In this document: piece by piece, positions 10,640-21,787 of the stretch
How the letters are laid out: each line of letters opens with the position of its first letter
Numbering within the stretch: the first letter of the stretch is position 1
Notes under the pieces: model-generated
Told to the model about the DNA's origin: nothing
The model's input: only the letters and a program-made list of their open reading frames with translations
Databases searched by the model: none
Assembly: GCF_005221325.1 (NCBI RefSeq)
Contig: NZ_CP039888.1
Coordinates: 2,617,501-2,681,500 of the forward strand
Length of the DNA stretch: 64,000 nt
Reading direction: 5' to 3'
From: Agrobacterium tumefaciens
GTDB lineage: Bacteria; Pseudomonadota; Alphaproteobacteria; Rhizobiales; Rhizobiaceae
Position numbers and translations under genes: made by a program

Positions 10640-10655
10640 GGGGGAGAAAAACAGC

Positions 10656-11477
10656 GTGGAGAACAAAAAAAGTTTCTTCCATCTGCACCTGATTTCGGAC
10701 TCGACGGGAGAGACTCTGATGTCGGCCGGCCGCGCCGTCTCGGCGCAGTTCCATGCCTCCATGCCGGTGGAACATGTCTATCCGATGATCCGTAACCAGA
10801 AACAGCTCGCGCAGGTCGTGGATCTCATCGACAAGGAACCGGGCATTGTTCTTTATACGATCGTTGACCAGCAGCTGGCCGAATTCCTGGATCTACGCTG
10901 TCATGCGATCGGTGTGCCTTGCGTCAACGTGCTTGAACCCATCATTGGTATCTTCCAGACCTATCTTGGTGCGCCATCGCGAAGGCGGGTGGGCGCACAA
11001 CATGCGCTGAATGCCGATTATTTTGCGCGGATCGAAGCGCTCAATTTCGCCATGGATCATGATGACGGACAGATGCCGGAGACCTACGACGAGGCGGATG
11101 TCGTCATCATCGGCATCAGCCGCACGTCGAAAACACCAACCAGCATCTATCTCGCCAACAGGGGCATAAAGACCGCCAATATTCCGGTTGTTCCCAATGT
11201 GCCTTTGCCCGATAGCCTCTATGCCGCTACCCGGCCTCTGATAGTCGGTCTCGTCGCGACATCGGATCGCATATCGCAGGTTCGTGAGAACCGGGAGCTG
11301 GGCGCAACCGGCGGATTTGACAGTGGCCGTTACACGGATCGCGCCACCATCATGGAAGAGCTGAAATATGCGCGCGCTCTCTGCGCGCGCAACAATTGGC
11401 CGCTGATCGATGTCACACGCCGTTCCATCGAGGAAACGGCTGCGGCGATCCTTGCCCTACGCCCGAGGACGCGATAA
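10656..11477 (+). CDS. ppsR: PpsR-type pyruvate, water dikinase regulatory protein (DUF299)
   Basis: This family is a bifunctional kinase/pyrophosphorylase that inactivates and reactivates PEP synthase or pyruvate phosphate dikinase by threonyl phosphorylation. The 273 residues start with [13 protein letters not shown], the family signature, and hold the P-loop [11 protein letters not shown] at about 151-161 followed by [12 protein letters not shown]. The start is GTG at 10656 with GGGGAG about 9 bases upstream. It is the first gene to the right of the origin and lies 30 bases before maf. The target dikinase is not in this window. Confidence 0.93.
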   Translation: MENKKSFFHLHLISDSTGETLMSAGRAVSAQFHASMPVEHVYPMIRNQKQLAQVVDLIDKEPGIVLYTIVDQQLAEFLDLRCHAIGVPCVNVLEPIIGIFQTYLGAPSRRRVGAQHALNADYFARIEALNFAMDHDDGQMPETYDEADVVIIGISRTSKTPTSIYLANRGIKTANIPVVPNVPLPDSLYAATRPLIVGLVATSDRISQVRENRELGATGGFDSGRYTDRATIMEELKYARALCARNNWPLIDVTRRSIEETAAAILALRPRTR

Positions 11478-11507
11478 TCCGGTCGCATCATCAGGAGCAG
11501 ACAGTCG

Positions 11508-12107
11508 ATGAAACAAGAGTTGATCCTCGCCTCGTCCAGCGCATCCCGGCAGATGCTGATGCGCAATGCGGGGCTGACATTTTCGGCAATACCCGCGGAT
11601 ATCGATGAGCGTGCGCTTGACGAGCAATTGGAACGAGACGGCGCCAGCCCCGAGGAGGTTGCGCTGGAGCTCGCCCGGGCCAAAGCGCTTGCAGTCAGTG
11701 CACTCCACCCGGAAGCACTGGTTCTCGGCTGCGACCAGACCATGGCGCTCGGTGCTCGCGTCTATCACAAGCCAAAAACGATGGCGGAAGCCGAAACGCA
11801 TCTTCTGTCATTATCCGGCAAGGTCCATCGTCTGAACAGCGCGGCTGTTCTAGTTCGAAAGGGCGATGTGGTGTGGCAGACCGTTTCCAGCGCTGAGCTT
11901 GCCGTTCGGGCCTTGAGTGCTGAGTTTGTCTCCCGCCACCTGCAGCGGGTGGGAGAAAAGGCCCTCAGCAGCGTCGGCGCCTACCAGCTTGAGGGGGAAG
12001 GAATCCAGCTATTCACCTCCATCGAGGGGGATTATTTCACGATCCTCGGTCTGCCGCTTCTGCCTCTTTTATCGAAACTGCGCGACATGGATGTCATCGA
12101 TGGCTGA
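11508..12107 (+). CDS. maf: Maf-like nucleotide pyrophosphatase
   Basis: Maf proteins hydrolyse modified or canonical nucleoside triphosphates and can affect septation. The 199 residues have the N-terminal [14 protein letters not shown] motif (5-18), the catalytic Asp76 in [10 protein letters not shown] and the later [16 protein letters not shown] block. An RBS (CAGGAG) lies about 14 bases upstream. The coding end overlaps aroE by 8 bases, and the overlap contains part of a parS-like site. The substrate (dTTP, UTP or m7GTP) cannot be decided from sequence. Confidence 0.92.
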   Translation: MKQELILASSSASRQMLMRNAGLTFSAIPADIDERALDEQLERDGASPEEVALELARAKALAVSALHPEALVLGCDQTMALGARVYHKPKTMAEAETHLLSLSGKVHRLNSAAVLVRKGDVVWQTVSSAELAVRALSAEFVSRHLQRVGEKALSSVGAYQLEGEGIQLFTSIEGDYFTILGLPLLPLLSKLRDMDVIDG

Positions 12108-12960
12108 TTCACGTGAAACACTAACCATAAACGCCTTCGTTGTCGGTTACCCGATCAAGCATTCCCGGTCGCCGATCATACATTCCTATTGGCTCAAAAA
12201 ATTCGGTATCGCCGGTTCCTATAAAGCCGTTGAGGTCTCCCCGGATAATTTTCCGAATTTCATTAAAACACTGAAGGAAGGTAAACCGGGTGCAGCCGTG
12301 GGCGGCAATGTCACCATTCCGCACAAGGAAGCGGCTTACCTGTTGGCGGACCGTCCCGATGCTCTGGCGGAAGAACTCGGCGCCGCCAACACCATATGGA
12401 TGGAGGAGGGTAAACTCCACGCTACCAACACGGATGGTTACGGTTTCGTCTCGAACCTGGATGAGCGGCATCCGGGCTGGGATAAGACCGACCGGGCGGT
12501 GGTTTTCGGCGCCGGCGGCGCAAGCCGGGCCGTTATTCAGTCACTGCGTGATAGGGGTATTGCGGAGATTCACGTCCTGAACCGCACGGTCGAGCGTGCG
12601 CGCGAACTGGCCGACCGCTTTGGCCCACGGGTCTTTTCCCATCCACAGGCGGCGCTTCAGGAGGTCATGCAGGGCGCTGGGCTGTTCGTGAATACGACAT
12701 CGCTCGGAATGGATGGAACCGAAGCGCCGCATCTCGATTTTTCGCAGCTCGCTCCCGATGCGGTCGTGACCGATATCGTCTACGTGCCGTTGAAAACGCC
12801 GATCCTCAATATGGCGCAAGAGCAGGGTATGGCCACCGTCGATGGGCTCGGCATGTTGCTCCATCAGGCAAAACCGGGTTTCAAGCGATGGTTCGGCAGA
12901 ATGCCTGAGGTGGATGAAACGCTCCGTTCGCTGATCATCGCGGATATGGAGAAACATTGA
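12100..12960 (+). CDS. aroE: Shikimate dehydrogenase AroE
   Basis: AroE reduces 3-dehydroshikimate to shikimate with NADPH. The 286 residues show the substrate-binding [13 protein letters not shown] near residue 16, GNVTIPHKE with the catalytic Lys, and NTDG. The NADP motif is GAGGASRAV. The start ATG lies 5 bases before the maf stop, so the genes overlap by 8 bases. Codons 3-6 (DSRE) coincide with a parS-like palindrome, much as the rsmG start does. The gene order maf-aroE-coaE-dnaQ is conserved in Rhizobiales. Confidence 0.97.
   Translation: MADSRETLTINAFVVGYPIKHSRSPIIHSYWLKKFGIAGSYKAVEVSPDNFPNFIKTLKEGKPGAAVGGNVTIPHKEAAYLLADRPDALAEELGAANTIWMEEGKLHATNTDGYGFVSNLDERHPGWDKTDRAVVFGAGGASRAVIQSLRDRGIAEIHVLNRTVERARELADRFGPRVFSHPQAALQEVMQGAGLFVNTTSLGMDGTEAPHLDFSQLAPDAVVTDIVYVPLKTPILNMAQEQGMATVDGLGMLLHQAKPGFKRWFGRMPEVDETLRSLIIADMEKH
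12105..12120. other. parS site 3 (one mismatch, maf/aroE junction)
   Basis: TGATTCACGTGAAACA matches parS at 15 of 16 positions. It overlaps the maf stop codon and codons 2-7 of aroE, 1.7 kb right of the probable origin. Confidence 0.88.
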
Positions 12961-13541
12961 TGATCGTCATCGGTCTCACCGGCTCGATTGGAATGGGAAA
13001 AACGACGACGGCGAAGCTCTTTGCCGACGAGGGTGTTCCGGTTCTCGATTCCGATGAGGTCGTGCACGGGCTTTATCGTGCAGAAGCCGTTCCGTTGATC
13101 GAGGCCGCCTTTCCTGGCACTACCATCTCCGGCATGGTCGATCGGCAGAAACTCGGTGATATCCTGCGGCAGAAACCCGCTAATTTTATCAGGCTGGAAG
13201 AGATCGTTCATCCGCTGGTGCGCAAGAGACAGGACGGGTTTCTGGCGGAAGCGCGGAAAGACAATCGGTCTTTTGCTCTGCTCGATATACCCTTGTTGTT
13301 CGAAACGGGGGCGGAAGGCCGGGTCGATAAAGTCGTGGTGGTGAGTTGCGCGCCGGATATCCAGCGCGAGCGGGTTTTATCCCGGCCGGGTATGACGGAA
13401 GAGAAATTTGACATGATCCTTGCCCGGCAGATGCCTGATGCGGAAAAGCGCCGGCGCGCCGATTTTGTCATCGATTCCGGAAATGGTGTCGAAGCAGCGC
13501 GGGATCAGGTAAAAGAAATTCTGCAGAAACTGGGCGCTTGA
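12960..13541 (+). CDS. coaE: Dephospho-CoA kinase CoaE
   Basis: CoaE phosphorylates the 3' hydroxyl of dephospho-CoA, the last step of CoA synthesis. The 193 residues begin with the P-loop GSIGMGKT at 8-15, followed by VLDSDEVVHGLY and the lid segment with LSRPGMTEEKF. The ATG shares its A with the aroE stop codon (TGATG), so translation is coupled. An in-frame TTG one codon earlier is less likely. Confidence 0.96.
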   Translation: MIVIGLTGSIGMGKTTTAKLFADEGVPVLDSDEVVHGLYRAEAVPLIEAAFPGTTISGMVDRQKLGDILRQKPANFIRLEEIVHPLVRKRQDGFLAEARKDNRSFALLDIPLLFETGAEGRVDKVVVVSCAPDIQRERVLSRPGMTEEKFDMILARQMPDAEKRRRADFVIDSGNGVEAARDQVKEILQKLGA

Positions 13542-13561
13542 GTCGCGCCGCGGAGAGACGA

Positions 13562-14260
13562 ATGCGTGAGATCATTTTCGATACGGAAACCACGGGCCTC
13601 GAATCGAAGCTTGACCGCGTGATCGAAATCGGCGGCATCGAACTGATCAATCATTTTCCCACCGGCCGCACGCTGCATCTTTATATCAGCCCGGAGGATC
13701 GCAAAGTACACCCCGACGCGCTTGCCGTTCACGGCATAACCGATGAGTTTCTGAAAGATAAACCGAAATTCGGCGAGGTTGTCGACCAGATCCGTGAGTT
13801 CTTCGATGGCGCGCGCTGGGTGGCGCATAATGCGACCTTCGATATGGACTTCATCAACGCGGAATTCGCGCGTCTTGGCATCGAGCCGGTCTCGGCCGAG
13901 CTGGTGACGGACACACTTTCACTCGCGCGTCGCAAGAACCCGATGGGCCCGAATTCGCTGGATGCTCTTTGCCGGCGTTACGGCATCGACAATTCCCACC
14001 GCACCAAACACGGCGCGCTTCTCGACTCCGAACTTCTGGCCGAAGTCTATATCGAAATGATCGGCGGTCGCCAGACGGCGCTCGGTTTTGGCTCTGCCGC
14101 CAGACAGGAAACCATTGTCATTGAGGAAGACGTTCCGCTTGAGCCATTGCGAAGGCCAAGCGCCTTGCCCTCAAGGCTGGATGCGGAAACAGTCGCGGCG
14201 CATGGCAAACTGGTTCTCGGCATGGGCGACAAGGCTATCTGGAACCGCTACCAGAACTGA
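13562..14260 (+). CDS. dnaQ: DNA polymerase III epsilon subunit, proofreading exonuclease
   Basis: This is the 3'-5' proofreading exonuclease of the replicase. The 232 residues hold Exo I DTETTG (7-12), Exo II with HNATFDMDFINAEF, and Exo III HGALLDSELLAEVY, with the catalytic acidic residues and His intact. The C-terminal tail (about 175-232) would bind the polymerase subunit. The ATG at 13562 is preceded by GGAGAG; an in-frame TTG 8 codons upstream overlaps coaE and has no clear site. A strong terminator follows. Confidence 0.96.
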   Translation: MREIIFDTETTGLESKLDRVIEIGGIELINHFPTGRTLHLYISPEDRKVHPDALAVHGITDEFLKDKPKFGEVVDQIREFFDGARWVAHNATFDMDFINAEFARLGIEPVSAELVTDTLSLARRKNPMGPNSLDALCRRYGIDNSHRTKHGALLDSELLAEVYIEMIGGRQTALGFGSAARQETIVIEEDVPLEPLRRPSALPSRLDAETVAAHGKLVLGMGDKAIWNRYQN

Positions 14261-14299
14261 AGCCTTCGCGGAGGTTGAAATGACAAAACTGGCTAAAGA

Positions 14300-14330
14300 A
14301 AAACCCGGGCGAAAACCCGGGTTTTGTTTT
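14300..14330 (+). terminator. Rho-independent terminator after dnaQ
   Basis: A 10-bp stem AAAACCCGGG / CCCGGGTTTT with a 6-base loop is followed by a T-rich run. It separates dnaQ from convergent secB. Confidence 0.88.
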
Positions 14331-14358
14331 GTCTGCAATGAAAAGCGGTGCGTGCCGT

Positions 14359-14841
14359 TCAGTTGGGGACTGCCTGAACCTGAGCCTTCGCCTGTTCTTC
14401 GGCAACGCGCTGCGCAAACATCTGCGCGAAATCGATCGGGTCGATCATCAGCGGCGGGAAACCGCCATTGCGGGTGACATCGGCAATGATCTGGCGGGCG
14501 AAGGGGAAGAGCAGGCGCGGGCACTCGATGAAGAGGACCGGCAGCATGTGTTCCTGGGGGAAACCGGAAATGCGGAACACGCCGCCATAAACCAGCTCGG
14601 CCGCAAACAGGATCTTGTCGCCATCCTTGGCTTCCGCATTCAGCGTCAGCACAACGTCGAAATCCGAACCGGAGATCGGGTTTGCATTGACATTGACATT
14701 GATGTTGATTGCCGGCGCATTCTCACGGCCCTGCAGCGAACGAGGAGCACCCGGATTTTCGAAAGAGAGATCCTTGATGTACTGGGCAAGAATATTGAGA
14801 GAAGGGCTAACTGCGCCCTGTGCGCCATTTTCAGCGGTCAT
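14359..14841 (-). CDS. secB: SecB export chaperone
   Basis: SecB keeps preproteins unfolded and passes them to SecA. The 160-residue protein carries the family stretch [19 protein letters not shown] near residues 15-33, acidic beta strands (ININVNVNA), and the segment [20 protein letters not shown] near the C-terminus. Length is typical. It shares a strand with fxsA and has a 103-base upstream gap. It is convergent with dnaQ. Confidence 0.96.
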   Translation of the reverse strand: MTAENGAQGAVSPSLNILAQYIKDLSFENPGAPRSLQGRENAPAININVNVNANPISGSDFDVVLTLNAEAKDGDKILFAAELVYGGVFRISGFPQEHMLPVLFIECPRLLFPFARQIIADVTRNGGFPPLMIDPIDFAQMFAQRVAEEQAKAQVQAVPN

Positions 14842-14944
14842 TACGGTTCCTCGCGGCGTGAATTCGTGGAAGGCGGTCTATCATTTCGACCCGGGGCTTA
14901 CAACCCTTCGTGATCGGGTCATCGCCGTCGATTCCGCACGGAGG

Positions 14945-15481
14945 TCAGGGTTTGGGCAGGTCGCGATCATCAGGCCTGTTCGACCAGGGAGAGTCCTTCG
15001 GGCCTTCGCGGTGAAACTCCTCTTCGTCCAGATCGACCACCTTCGAATTGCCCGCAGGTCCAGGGCCATTGCGAAACCCGGAATAGTCACCGGACCGGGG
15101 GCCGGACTGCCTGAATGAGCCAGCCGCAGCGACGCGCGGGCCGAAGGCCTTCCAGAAAAACCGGCGAATGGCCGGCGACAGAAGCAGAAGGCCGAGAATG
15201 TCGGTGATGAAACCGGGAATGATTAGCAGGATGCCCGCCACGACGCGCATGGCCCCATTAACGAGCTCATCCGCCGGCTGCGCGCCGGTGCGGCCCGCAT
15301 CCTGAAGATTTCTCACCATGCCGATGCCACCGAGCCGCAGTATGAGCAACCCGAGGAATGATGTGAACAGGACGAGCGCCAATGTCAGCCACAGGCCTAT
15401 TGCCTTGCCGACGATGATGAAGCCGGCAATTTCGAGAATGGGCATCATCAGGATGACGATGGGGAGAAAGGAAAAACGCAT
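14945..15481 (-). CDS. fxsA: FxsA family membrane protein
   Basis: The 178 residues have three or four hydrophobic helices: about 5-24, 29-50 and 79-105. The FxsA signature PILEIAGFIIVGKAIGLW lies in the first third, and GGIGMVRNLQDAGRTG lies in the loop. E. coli FxsA (suppressor of F exclusion of phage T7) is an inner-membrane protein of unknown biochemical role. The C-terminal 60 residues are hydrophilic and charged. It is divergent from the Tim44-like gene and upstream of secB on the same strand. Confidence 0.9.
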   Translation of the reverse strand: MRFSFLPIVILMMPILEIAGFIIVGKAIGLWLTLALVLFTSFLGLLILRLGGIGMVRNLQDAGRTGAQPADELVNGAMRVVAGILLIIPGFITDILGLLLLSPAIRRFFWKAFGPRVAAAGSFRQSGPRSGDYSGFRNGPGPAGNSKVVDLDEEEFHREGPKDSPWSNRPDDRDLPKP

Positions 15482-15621
15482 CTTCTAGCCTTGCGTGTGC
15501 ATCTCTGGCAGATTGCCGGTTCCCGGGACACCGATGATTGAATCTGCACATTTGAATGATGATAAGATGCAGACTATATGATGGTGTGGTTTTTGATTTT
15601 AAATGGCGGTTTTGGTAAAAG

Positions 15622-16320
15622 ATGGGCTTTAGCGACTTTATCACATTGTTTTTTCTCGTTGCAGCGGTGCTGATCTTCTTCCAGCTGCGCAGTGTCCTTG
15701 GCCGTCGCACAGGCAATGAAAAGCCGCCATTCGACCCCTATAGCCCCCGTGATGTGGCAAAGGGCCCCGCCGCTGACGATAACAAGGTCGTGACCTTGCC
15801 GAAACGCAGCGAGGCGGAGGATGAGAACCGCTTCGCCGAGGCGGATGCGCTTGCGCCTGTTGATACCCCACTCAATGCATCGCTGCGCGACGTGATGACC
15901 AAGGACCCGTCCTTCAGGCCCAAGGAATTCCTGAACGGCGCCCGCATGGCTTACGAAATGATCGTCATGGGTTTTGCCGATGGCGACCGCAAGACACTCA
16001 AGAACCTTCTGTCGAAGGAAGTGTTCGACGGTTTCGAGGCGGCGATTTCCGAGCGGGAAAGCCGTGGCGAGGTGGTGAAATCCACCTTCGTTGGCATCGA
16101 GAAAGCCGACATCACCCAGGCGAGCGCTCGCGATTCCGAAGTGCAAGTGACGCTGCGGATTATCAGCCAGCTGATTTCGGCAACCTATGACAAGGACGGC
16201 AAGCTGGTGGATGGTGATCCGGATGCGGTTGCGGAGGTGGATGACATCTGGACCTTCTCGCGCGACATCCGCTCGCGTGATCCGAACTGGAAGCTGATCG
16301 CCACCGAATCCGAGCAATGA
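15622..16320 (+). CDS. Tim44/TimA-like domain protein, membrane anchored
   Basis: The 232 residues start with one hydrophobic segment (FFLVAAVLIFFQL, about 9-22), then a polar linker, then a Tim44-like domain at about 85-228 (DPSFRPKEFLNGARMAYEMIVMGFADGDRKTLKNLLS). The mitochondrial relative Tim44 ties the import motor to the inner membrane. Bacterial members such as TimA are inner-membrane proteins of poorly known role. The gene overlaps mltA by 4 bases (ATGA), so the two are translationally coupled. Divergent FxsA and SecB suggest a membrane or export context, but that is only proximity. Confidence 0.88.
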   Translation: MGFSDFITLFFLVAAVLIFFQLRSVLGRRTGNEKPPFDPYSPRDVAKGPAADDNKVVTLPKRSEAEDENRFAEADALAPVDTPLNASLRDVMTKDPSFRPKEFLNGARMAYEMIVMGFADGDRKTLKNLLSKEVFDGFEAAISERESRGEVVKSTFVGIEKADITQASARDSEVQVTLRIISQLISATYDKDGKLVDGDPDAVAEVDDIWTFSRDIRSRDPNWKLIATESEQ

Positions 16321-17429
16321 ATACGCCCTTTTCGATCGACGAGGTCTCTTTTCACGATCTGCCCGGATGGGGGCAAGACGATCCCGGCAAGCTTTTTCCG
16401 GCGATGGCAACGATCCTGTCGCATCTTCGCAATGCGAAACCCTACAGGACCGGCGCGCTCGGGATAACGGCGGCGGAACTGGTTTCGCTTCTGGAACTCG
16501 CCGAAAAAACCCAGCTCAACAGCCCCGAACAGGCGCGCCGGTTTTTCGAAACCAATTGTGTGCCTTTCAGGATTTCTCCGGCTCAGGGAAAAAGCGGTTT
16601 CGTGACCGCTTTTTACGAGCCCGAACTGAAAGTCTCCGCCACGCACGACGATGTCTGGCGTTACCCGATTTACCGCCGGCCGCCGGAGCTGGTGGATATT
16701 GACGATGCTAACCGGCCGGATGGCTTCGATCCGTCCTATGCTTTCGGCAAGACGGATGAACACGGCATTTCCTATTTTCCCGATCGCCGCGCCATCGATG
16801 AAGGGTATCTGCAGGGCAGGGGTCTGGAAATCGCCTGGGCAAGATCGAAGGTCGATCTTTTCTTCGTCCATGTGCAGGGTGCGGCGCGTCTGGTGTTTCC
16901 GGATGGCGCGATAAAGCGGATCACCTACGCGGCCAAAGCCGGGCATGCTTTTTCGCCGATTGGCCGGCTGCTTCTCGATTGCGGCGAGCTTGATCCGAAA
17001 ACAATCTCGATGCAGACGATCCGCCAATGGCTCGCCGACCATCCCGATGAGGTAGACGGGGTACTGTGGCATAACCGCTCCTACATTTTTTTCCGGGAGG
17101 CGGATGTCGCCGGTCTGGATATGGGGCCGATCGCCGCCGCCAAGGTGCCGCTGGTTGCCGGCCGCGCGCTCGCGGTCGACAGACTGATCCACACTTTCGG
17201 CTTGCCGTTCTTTATCCACGCGCCGACGCTGACCCATCTGGACGATGGAAAGCCCTTCGCTCGGCTGATGCTGGCGCTGGATACGGGCTCGGCCATCGTC
17301 GGCCCGGCACGCGGCGATATTTTCACCGGCTCCGGTTTCGAAGCGGGAGAGCTTGCCGGCACGGTGCGCAATGAGGCCGATTTTTATATACTGCTGCCGC
17401 GGGTTGCTGCGGAGAGGTATCGGCGATGA
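16317..17429 (+). CDS. mltA: MltA-type lytic murein transglycosylase (3D domain)
   Basis: MltA cuts the glycan strand of peptidoglycan to give 1,6-anhydromuropeptides. The 370 residues contain the MltA domain (about 90-250, with GFVTAFYEPELKVSATHDD and GRGLEIAWARSKVDLFFVHVQGAARL). The C-terminal 3D domain (LMLALDTGSAIVGPARGDIFTGSG) carries the expected catalytic Asp. No signal peptide or lipobox is visible: the N-terminus is MNTPFSIDEVSFHDLPGW. The start is fixed by the ATGA overlap with the Tim44-like gene. How the enzyme would reach the periplasm is not explained. Confidence 0.9.
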   Translation: MNTPFSIDEVSFHDLPGWGQDDPGKLFPAMATILSHLRNAKPYRTGALGITAAELVSLLELAEKTQLNSPEQARRFFETNCVPFRISPAQGKSGFVTAFYEPELKVSATHDDVWRYPIYRRPPELVDIDDANRPDGFDPSYAFGKTDEHGISYFPDRRAIDEGYLQGRGLEIAWARSKVDLFFVHVQGAARLVFPDGAIKRITYAAKAGHAFSPIGRLLLDCGELDPKTISMQTIRQWLADHPDEVDGVLWHNRSYIFFREADVAGLDMGPIAAAKVPLVAGRALAVDRLIHTFGLPFFIHAPTLTHLDDGKPFARLMLALDTGSAIVGPARGDIFTGSGFEAGELAGTVRNEADFYILLPRVAAERYRR

Positions 17430-17995
17430 AAGGCAGTCGCAAGCTCGGCAAGGAAGAACGTGTTCTGTGGGGAAAGGTCGCGAAAACCACGCGGCCTATT
17501 TCCGGCAGGCTGGAAGACTTGCTGGCTTTCGACGATATAGAAGAATATCCGCTGGAACCCAGCGTTCCGCAAACCGGCAAAAGCGCATTTCCGCGCATGC
17601 TTGTGGAGGCGGCGGAAGCCCCGCTTGCGACACCGGATAAAAAGCCGAAAATCCATCAGCCGATGGAAAAACCGGTCAAGCGTAAGCTCACCCGCGGCCG
17701 GCTGCCGCTGGAAGGGCGGATCGATCTGCACGGCATGTTCCAGAGCGAAGCCCATGCGGTACTTCTGGATTTCCTGCTGCGGGCGCATGAGCGAGGCCTT
17801 CGACACGTGCTGGTCATTACCGGCAAGGGGCGTTCCATCGGCAGCGATGGTGCTTTGAAGAGGGCGGTGCCGATGTGGTTCTCCAAACCGGAATATCGCC
17901 ACCTGATCTCGTCCTATGAGGATGCGTCGGCCAATCATGGCGGCGACGGCGCGCTTTATGTGCGGCTTTCGCGGCGGCGCGGTGAAAAAACATGA
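17426..17995 (+). CDS. Smr/MutS2 C-terminal domain protein
   Basis: The 189 residues have a variable basic N-terminal part and an Smr domain at about 95-185. The DLHG motif lies at 100-103 and the GKGR loop at 133-136, followed by PMWFSKPEYRHLISSYEDASANHGGDGALYVRLRR-type sequence. Smr domains nick DNA or RNA. The ATG overlaps the mltA stop, and the end overlaps the XRE gene by 4 bases, so all four genes form one operon. The substrate is unknown. Confidence 0.88.
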   Translation: MKGSRKLGKEERVLWGKVAKTTRPISGRLEDLLAFDDIEEYPLEPSVPQTGKSAFPRMLVEAAEAPLATPDKKPKIHQPMEKPVKRKLTRGRLPLEGRIDLHGMFQSEAHAVLLDFLLRAHERGLRHVLVITGKGRSIGSDGALKRAVPMWFSKPEYRHLISSYEDASANHGGDGALYVRLSRRRGEKT

Positions 17996-18357
17996 CGCCC
18001 TTTGCGGAAGCCGTGCGGCAGCTTCGTGAACGGAAGGGCGTGACGCAGAAGGAAATGGCCGCGGCAATCGGCGTATCGCCGGCCTATCTTTCCGCGCTGG
18101 AGCACGGCAAGCGCGGCAAGCCGAGCTTCGATCTGCTGCAACGCATTGCCGGTTATTTCAACATCATCTGGGATGAGGCGGAGGAATTGTTCTTTCTGGC
18201 CGGCTCGTCAGACCCGAAGGTGGTGATCGATACGGTGGGCCTGGCGCCGCAATATACGGCTTTCGCCAACCGTCTCGCACGGGATATTCGCAAGCTGCCG
18301 CCGAGTGTGGTAGAGGAACTGTCAGCCGTGCTGCAAAAAAGCCGTTCTTGCGATTGA
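17992..18357 (+). CDS. XRE-family helix-turn-helix regulator
   Basis: The 121 residues have a Cro/C1-type helix-turn-helix at about 8-62 (LRERKGVTQKEMAAAIGVSPAYLSALEHGKRG). The C-terminal half of about 60 residues ends in KLPPSVVEELSAVLQKSRSCD and has no recognised domain. It overlaps the Smr gene by 4 bases. It probably regulates its own operon, but the sequence shows no operator I can defend. Confidence 0.88.
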   Translation: MTPFAEAVRQLRERKGVTQKEMAAAIGVSPAYLSALEHGKRGKPSFDLLQRIAGYFNIIWDEAEELFFLAGSSDPKVVIDTVGLAPQYTAFANRLARDIRKLPPSVVEELSAVLQKSRSCD

Positions 18358-18404
18358 AACCCCTCTATCCCCTGCTTTATTCAGCATCCTGAAGCATGCG
18401 GCCT

Positions 18405-18432
18405 TTGGGATTGGGTGTAGAATTTCTATAGT
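18405..18432 (+). promoter_or_regulatory. Candidate sigma-70 type promoter for gyrB
   Basis: TTGGGA and TATAGT are spaced by 16 bases, about 85 bases upstream of the gyrB ATG, in the 158-base gap after the XRE gene. This is a sequence match only. Confidence 0.3.
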
Positions 18433-18479
18433 CGCATGTCGGATTTGAGTGATTCGCTGGCTTCAGGCCTTCTCACTGA

Positions 18480-20951
<2,472 letters not shown>

Positions 20952-20972
20952 TCTGTGGGGTGCTTCACGTAA

Positions 20973-20988
20973 CGATTCACGTGAAACG
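20973..20988. other. parS site 4 (imperfect, downstream of gyrB)
   Basis: CGATTCACGTGAAACG keeps the core GATTCACGTGAAAC but changes both outer bases. A degenerate half site, GCTTCACGTAAC, lies 11 bases to the left. It lies between the gyrB stop and its terminator. Confidence 0.7.
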
Positions 20989-20999
20989 AAAATTTAACA

Positions 21000-21033
21000 A
21001 AAGGCCCGGCGGTCAATATCCCGCCGGGCCTTT
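21000..21033. terminator. Terminator between gyrB and nitroreductase gene
   Basis: A 13-bp stem AAAGGCCCGGCGG / CCGCCGGGCCTTT with an 8-base loop serves both convergent genes; a further T-rich stretch follows on the plus strand. Confidence 0.88.
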
Positions 21034-21056
21034 CGTTTTAAGCGGATGGACCGATA

Positions 21057-21659
21057 TCAGTCGGCCTTGCCGGTAAAGCGTCCTTCGAAAACTACCTCGG
21101 AAAGGGGCAACCGCTTGCTCGGGACTTCCCGCTCCGCCAGATCGTCGGGAAGAACCGACTTGTCGGTCAGCGTGCCGATAGCGATACCGGCCTCCACCTT
21201 GTATCCATCAGGAATATCAAGCGCTTCGACAATTCGGTCCTTGAGGATGCCGCCCATGCCGTGGGCGTGATAACCGAGCAGATGCGCCTGCATGGCGAGC
21301 GAGAACCAGGCTGCGCCCGCATCTAAGGAATGGGTCGCGGACGGCTTTTTCTCGCCTTCGCGCGAGATATTGTAGCTTCGTGAAACGACGAAGAGCAGCA
21401 CGGAGGCATTTTTTGCCCAGCGCTGGTTTCCTTCCATGAGAAGCTCCACAAAAAGCGGCCAGTCTTCGCTGTCCTTATGCGCATAGACAAATCGCCATGG
21501 CTGATAATTGGACGCCGAGGGTGCCCAATGCGCCGCATCCAGAATGGTCATCAGATGCTGGGTCGGCATGGGGCTGCCATCAAAGGCGCGCGGAGACCAG
21601 CGGTCGAGAAAGAGGGGATCGACGGGATATTCGGATTGCCTGTTATTGCTGTTCGTCAC
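21057..21659 (-). CDS. Nitroreductase family FMN oxidoreductase
   Basis: The 200 residues show the nitroreductase fold: an N-terminal DRWSPRAFDGSPM with the FMN-phosphate Arg, HWAPSASNYQPWRF, and the later DAGAAWFSLAMQAHLLGYHAHGMGG block that binds flavin. Members use NAD(P)H to reduce nitro compounds, quinones or flavins. The physiological substrate cannot be told. It is convergent with gyrB and divergent from the fumarylacetoacetase-family gene, with a 128-base gap. Confidence 0.9.
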   Translation of the reverse strand: MTNSNNRQSEYPVDPLFLDRWSPRAFDGSPMPTQHLMTILDAAHWAPSASNYQPWRFVYAHKDSEDWPLFVELLMEGNQRWAKNASVLLFVVSRSYNISREGEKKPSATHSLDAGAAWFSLAMQAHLLGYHAHGMGGILKDRIVEALDIPDGYKVEAGIAIGTLTDKSVLPDDLAEREVPSKRLPLSEVVFEGRFTGKAD

Positions 21660-21787
21660 GGGCCATGTCCTTTTGGTTGCCGGGAAGGAAAAGGTATTTT
21701 TCGAAACTTGGCGCAGTCAAGGGGTGACAAGTATGAATGCATCGTTCATATATGCATCACCTTGTCTGACAACCGGGAGAGAGTTCC

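Larger units (their letters stand above)
10248..10655. other. Probable chromosomal replication origin (oriC)
   Basis: This 408-base gap without a gene separates minus-strand hemE from plus-strand ppsR. It contains a perfect DnaA box (10474-10482) and near matches at 10563-10571 (TGTGGAAAA), 10631-10639 (TTATCAACA), 10580-10588 (TTATTCACC) and weakly 10310-10318. A very AT-rich stretch at about 10386-10470 could be the unwinding element. One GANTC (CcrM) site lies at 10305-10309. Location beside hemE is known for Caulobacter Cori, and parA-parB plus parS sites lie within 15 kb. Transcription runs outward on both sides. The hemE and ppsR promoters must also lie here. Exact boundaries are not known. 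Confidence 0.88.

Noticed and set aside
20960..20972. GCTTCACGTAAC as a sixth parS site
   Set aside because: The right arm is broken; at most a half site beside the better match at 20973.
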